A stretch of DNA of 64,000 nucleotides from a gamma proteobacterium HIMB30 (lineage in GTDB: Bacteria > Pseudomonadota > Gammaproteobacteria > Pseudomonadales > Litorivicinaceae). A program made the translations under genes and the position numbers. Shown piece after piece: positions 60,906 to 64,000 of this stretch. The notes beneath the pieces are model-generated. The model had not been told where the DNA came from. It saw only the letters and a program-made list of their open reading frames with translations, and made no database searches. The first letter of the stretch is position 1; each line of letters starts with the position of its first letter. The stretch is taken from NCBI GenBank assembly GCA_000227525.2, contig AGIG01000017.1, forward strand, positions 41,537 through 105,536, read 5' to 3'.

Positions 60906-62367
60906 TGTTTCCTCCCAGTGCCTTCAATCGAGCGTAGGTTCGTGTCAGTTGTCTCGCTAATGGGTCACCGCATGGTCCAGACAGCATATTTGTTACTTGA
61001 TAATTTATGGCGCTCGGCATTGCCAAAGTGAAGCGGCTCATTTCGTTGCTGTGAATACACGCAGAGCGTGGCTGTCTAGAAATCAATTTTTGGTCAATCA
61101 TCGTCAACAGCTCTCTATTACGATGGAAGTCACCGTAATACCAGTGCCTAGATAAGTATTCATTTTGGAGCTTTGTGATCCTCTCCTGACCTCTAGTTGA
61201 TGCAGATTCTTGGAATTTGGTTTGAAGGGTGTGGCGTGTATAGCCGAGCTCCAACACCGCCACCAGGCACACCAAACAAAGTGCACCACCAATTATTGAG
61301 ACTCGTCCCACTTTCCTGGGGCGTTTTGGTTCGGGTATCGGTGATCCATCAGTCAAAACCACGGTAAGAGCGAGCATAAAAATAAAGAGGCCAGATTGCT
61401 CGAGCGGTAGCTCTGTTTGCGTATGAAGTATCAGCGGAAAAGACACGCTTAGACGGATTAGGAAAGCGGGTATGTTGGAGGCAAGTAGGAACCATGAGAA
61501 GTATGGCAGGCAGAACAACACAAAACCAATGGCACCTGACTCAATGATCGTATCCGCGATTAGATTGTGTGGGTGGGAGAAAGTGAAAACTGGTCCCGAG
61601 ACATCGTGCTCGATGAAGCCACTCTGAATCGCGAGATGGCTCGAATTTGGACCAAACCCGAGCAAGGGGCTATTTGCAAAAATCTCTGGTACAAGGGATA
61701 TGGCGACCAAACGAAACGATGTCGAGCTGTCGGTCCCGATAGAGCCAATTTTCTCTAAGATTGGAGCTCCACCGTCCGGCATGAATGGCGAGAAACTGAT
61801 TAACAAGTAAGCGCCGATCCCTGCGGTGATCGCCACCAGATTGGTTGATAGCGATCTGGCTCGCCCATGGATCAGGTTAGCAAAACACAGAAAAACAAGG
61901 CCGACCACGAGCCCAATAAACCCGGCTCGAGAGCTCGTGAAACATACGGTAAACGCGCCGAGGGTTAGGCAGGCAAGCGTGATAATCGAAACACGCTGGC
62001 GCGGATGTCTGTCAAGATAGGCAAGAAGCAGTATCGTGGTTGCTAAAATTGTTGCGTAAACATTGCTCTGGCCAATACCGCCGAAGTGAAACAGTGTTCG
62101 GGCTTCCTCATCGAGAAAACTACGCAAGCTTGGTGCTATTGGGCCGCCAGATAATTGCAGGAACACAATCAACCCGATCAACATCGTGGCCCAATCGATA
62201 TTTCGGGACTTCCTTGCAATCACCACGCAAGCGAAAAAGGCGCTGGAGATAAGGGCCTTAAAAAGACTGTCTGAGCTGAATATGTAGCTCTGGTAGATAA
62301 GAAAATGCAGGACACATGCGACGATCGGAATCAGGAGCAGATAATCTTTTTTAACAAGTTGCCTCAC
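60862..62367 (-). CDS. PglL/Wzy-type O-antigen ligase / pilin O-oligosaccharyltransferase
   Basis: A 501-residue membrane protein from the GTG at 62367, with about ten or more helices and the Wzy/WaaL/PglL periplasmic loop (FGPNSSHLAIQSGF, FTFSHPHNLIADTIIESGAIG, LHTQTELPLEQSGLFIFML). The H-x-HN-x(4)-E motif is the family's catalytic region. Position next to pilin genes suggests transfer of glycan to pilin serine/threonine rather than to lipid A. The frame stays open upstream of 62367 for at least 60 codons and encodes two more hydrophobic segments that look like PglL helices (IGAFFVYIGSRFIGWFGYP, LNLIWDLVIIFGLATFCFL), yet has no ATG, GTG or TTG. The true start is uncertain. Confidence 0.8.
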   Translation of the reverse strand: MRQLVKKDYLLLIPIVACVLHFLIYQSYIFSSDSLFKALISSAFFACVVIARKSRNIDWATMLIGLIVFLQLSGGPIAPSLRSFLDEEARTLFHFGGIGQSNVYATILATTILLLAYLDRHPRQRVSIITLACLTLGAFTVCFTSSRAGFIGLVVGLVFLCFANLIHGRARSLSTNLVAITAGIGAYLLISFSPFMPDGGAPILEKIGSIGTDSSTSFRLVAISLVPEIFANSPLLGFGPNSSHLAIQSGFIEHDVSGPVFTFSHPHNLIADTIIESGAIGFVLFCLPYFSWFLLASNIPAFLIRLSVSFPLILHTQTELPLEQSGLFIFMLALTVVLTDGSPIPEPKRPRKVGRVSIIGGALCLVCLVAVLELGYTRHTLQTKFQESASTRGQERITKLQNEYLSRHWYYGDFHRNRELLTMIDQKLISRQPRSACIHSNEMSRFTLAMPSAINYQVTNMLSGPCGDPLARQLTRTYARLKALGGNTTEHSSTYSDESTR

Positions 62368-62499
62368 CTGCGTCGACGGAGATAAAAAACAAAACGTCGC
62401 AAGCCCAAAAATAATAACCAGATCCCAAATTAGGTTCAGGGGCGGGATGCCAAGCGAGGGATAGCCGAACCAACCTATAAACCGGCTACCTATATAGAC

Positions 62500-62526
62500 A
62501 AAAAAGGCCCCGATGAAGGGGCCTTT
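62500..62526 (-). terminator. Rho-independent terminator of the pilin gene
   Basis: On the minus strand AAAGGCCCC, loop TTCATC, GGGGCCTTTTTT: a 9-pair stem with a T-run, about 25 bases after the pilin stop codon. It should end most pilin transcripts before the oligosaccharyltransferase gene and lies inside the upstream frame discussed for that gene. Confidence 0.88.
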
Positions 62527-62549
62527 GAATGAAGTCTCTCGAACTGAGA

Positions 62550-63002
62550 TCAGTTCACATCTACCGTTTCTGCGTCCCCGATCGCGGTGCTACCTTCACA
62601 CGCCTGAAGGGTAAACGTTACACCACCGGCCGCTATCGCTGCGGTAGCTGTTACCCCACTTATAAGGACATTACCGTCAGCTGCACACGCCGCCACAAAG
62701 TCAGCATCGACATACGCGCCGTTATCAAACGGGCTGTTCATGTCTCCGGCTAACTCCCCAAGACAATTTTGATAGGTGTTCGTGCTGTCAATATCGCAGT
62801 CATCAAAACCACTGTTGACGCCATTGTCTTCTGCAATGTAAGCCGTTGAGAATGCCCGCGCCATTTGAGCGACCTGTTGCTCGGCTGTTGAGGTCCTAAC
62901 CCCATCCAAATAGCTCTGGTAACCCACGATACCAGCACCTGCTAGCACCCCGATGATCGCAACCACGACCAGCAATTCAATCAAAGAGAAACCTTTTTTC
63001 AT
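62550..63002 (-). CDS. Type IV major pilin candidate
   Basis: A 150-residue prepilin. Leader MKKG, cleavage before FSLIELLVVVAIIGVLAGAGIVGYQSYLDGVR (Glu5 present), then a globular domain with four cysteines (FDDCDID, QNCLGE, AACAAD, LQACEGS), probably two disulfides, including a C-terminal loop. The length is typical of group IVa pilins. The strong downstream terminator and single-gene layout fit a highly expressed major pilin. It is divergent from a second pilin gene with the same N-terminal helix. Confidence 0.92.
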   Translation of the reverse strand: MKKGFSLIELLVVVAIIGVLAGAGIVGYQSYLDGVRTSTAEQQVAQMARAFSTAYIAEDNGVNSGFDDCDIDSTNTYQNCLGELAGDMNSPFDNGAYVDADFVAACAADGNVLISGVTATAAIAAGGVTFTLQACEGSTAIGDAETVDVN

Positions 63003-63208
63003 TTGCTTAACTTCCAGTTGTGTTTATTTTTCAGAGGGCGTTCCCACCGATCTCAACTAGCGAGTTTACTAGAGTAGTATTAGCCTGCATACCCAGAATT
63101 TGCGAGCAATACCAAAGTAGTAAGGAGAGGTGGAAAGCTTTGACCCGAGATGAGAGCTCCGCTATCTTCTGCTGGCTTTTAGGTAATGGCTTGTTAGAGG
63201 ATCAGAAA

Positions 63209-63964
63209 ATGCATCGACGTTGTGTATGCGGCAGTTCGAGCCGGTTGACGGGCTTCTCTCTAATCGAACTCCTGGTAGTGGTAGCCATCATAGGTATCTT
63301 GGCCGGAGCTGGCATCGTTGGATACGCGGCCTACCTCGATGGGGTGCGTCAGTCTCAGGCGGAGAATGAGTTTCAAGAATTCAGTAACGTCCTCGAAAAA
63401 GATGTGTTTGCTAAGACAAGTGGTCTAGCTGAAGTAGGGGCACTGGTTCCGGGGGCCGCGACTACTTGCGAGGAGGTCGCTATTTCGGCTGTTCAAGAAA
63501 TCAACCGGAATTTTGAGTCATACTTTGATGGCCCTGGGGCGGCGGTTTATGGCAACGCCCTACTTGATACGTTATCCGACGTGGGGTCAGCATTTCCGCA
63601 AGCGGTTACCGCCAACGGCGGCTCTTTTTCAGTGACGATGCAGGAAGTGACATCTGACCCCACAACCGGCTACACACGGGGAGCTACGGTAGTTATCTGT
63701 CTCGATCCGAGCGAACTGATCGAGAACACATCGGTGCATCAATGTGTGTGTGGCGACGCGGACCCGGGAACCGAGTGTATCTTCACGCAAATTGATCAGA
63801 CCGCATCTGCGTTAGACACCGCCTATGGCCAAGACGTGCCAGCAATTCTGGACGCGTTACTTGATATCCCGGATATGTGCGTGCTTCCACACAATGAATT
63901 CGGTCGCGATGGCGCCTGCACCACTAGCGCCAGCGGAGTGGATGGCTACTGCGACCCGCTCTAG
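63209..63964 (+). CDS. Second type IV pilin, larger
   Basis: A 251-residue product from the ATG at 63209 (GAGG nine bases before; the longer frame from 63020 has no leader logic). The leader MHRRCVCGSSSRLTG is longer than in the other pilin and contains two Cys; cleavage is expected before FSLIELLVVVAIIGILAGAGIVGYAAYLDGVR. The helix is almost the same as in the neighbour, but the globular part is about twice as long and Cys-rich (TTCEEVA, QCVCGDADPGTEC, DMCVLPH, GACTTS, GYCDPL), suggesting a minor pilin or alternative subunit. The gene ends 36 bases before the window end. Confidence 0.85.
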   Translation: MHRRCVCGSSSRLTGFSLIELLVVVAIIGILAGAGIVGYAAYLDGVRQSQAENEFQEFSNVLEKDVFAKTSGLAEVGALVPGAATTCEEVAISAVQEINRNFESYFDGPGAAVYGNALLDTLSDVGSAFPQAVTANGGSFSVTMQEVTSDPTTGYTRGATVVICLDPSELIENTSVHQCVCGDADPGTECIFTQIDQTASALDTAYGQDVPAILDALLDIPDMCVLPHNEFGRDGACTTSASGVDGYCDPL

Positions 63965-64000
63965 AAGAAAATACTGGCGAAAACACACAGGGCAGAGCAT

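Noticed and set aside
63020..63208. N-terminal extension of the larger pilin
   Set aside because: It would place the prepilin leader 78 residues inside the protein; the ATG at 63209 has a good ribosome site.
1..64000. Mobile elements, tRNA genes, CRISPR arrays, prophage
   Set aside because: No transposase, integrase, tRNA cloverleaf, spaced direct-repeat array or phage structural gene was recognised on either strand.

Overview
The window looks like chromosome from a free-living, probably marine, gammaproteobacterium-like organism, of roughly balanced GC by eye. The reasons are SecB, a TRAP dicarboxylate transporter, an Mla-type lipid transporter, outer-membrane beta-barrels, a Tat-exported multicopper oxidase and a type IV pilus locus. 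The taxonomic call is inference. I see no rRNA, tRNA, CRISPR array, insertion sequence or prophage.

Layout. 1-4.7 kb: the 5' part of a class I/II aminotransferase, a protein with an L7/L12-like C-terminal domain, a divergent PilZ / GGDEF pair (c-di-GMP) and two small unknown proteins. 5.0-9.5 kb: a TRAP transporter dctP-dctQ-dctM followed by a tartrate/D-malate dehydrogenase-like gene, which suggests uptake and oxidation of a hydroxy-dicarboxylate. 9.5-20.1 kb: mixed redox genes. These are a 2OG-Fe(II) oxygenase-like protein, a 54-residue Bfd-like 2Fe-2S protein, an aldo/keto reductase, a multicopper oxidase, a cytochrome c', a second cytochrome c broken by a stop codon, an alpha/beta-hydrolase-like gene also broken by a stop codon, a DUF1338 protein, a BrnT toxin with an XRE-type partner, a ferric-reductase-like flavocytochrome, a DM13 protein and an exported MsrB. 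20.2-25.5 kb: secB and a MoxR / DUF58 / transglutaminase operon ending in a FecR-like protein.

25.5-31.5 kb: two very large pseudopilins (1007 and about 768 residues; the first carries LamG-like and C-type-lectin-like segments), divergent from a PilX/GspK-like small protein. 31.7-41.7 kb: a cell-surface block with two tandem paralogous secreted proteins, three paralogous TPR/outer-membrane-barrel proteins and two large FecR-domain proteins, each FecR gene abutting a TPR-barrel gene. 41.8-47.2 kb: an Mla-type operon (permease, ATPase, MCE protein, auxiliary lipoprotein) whose last cistron, joined by a 4-base overlap, is a CHASE2 class III nucleotide cyclase.

47.5-64 kb: a type IV pilus locus. 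A lipoprotein secretin, a 54-residue ORF and prepilin peptidase lie on the minus strand. Divergent from them is a tightly packed plus-strand operon: PilM-PilN fusion, PilO-like, unknown exported protein, PilB-type ATPase, PilC, PilT, STAS protein, GAF-PP2C phosphatase, and an anti-sigma-type HATPase fused to a cyclic-nucleotide-phosphodiesterase-like HD domain. A PglL/Wzy-like O-oligosaccharyltransferase and two head-to-head pilin genes follow.

The most striking theme is a pilus/surface island combining a partner-switching module and a predicted cyclic-nucleotide hydrolase in the pilus operon with a CHASE2 cyclase in a nearby lipid-transport operon, FecR/TPR-barrel surface pairs and giant pseudopilin adhesins. 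Whether these form one regulatory circuit is inference from gene order.
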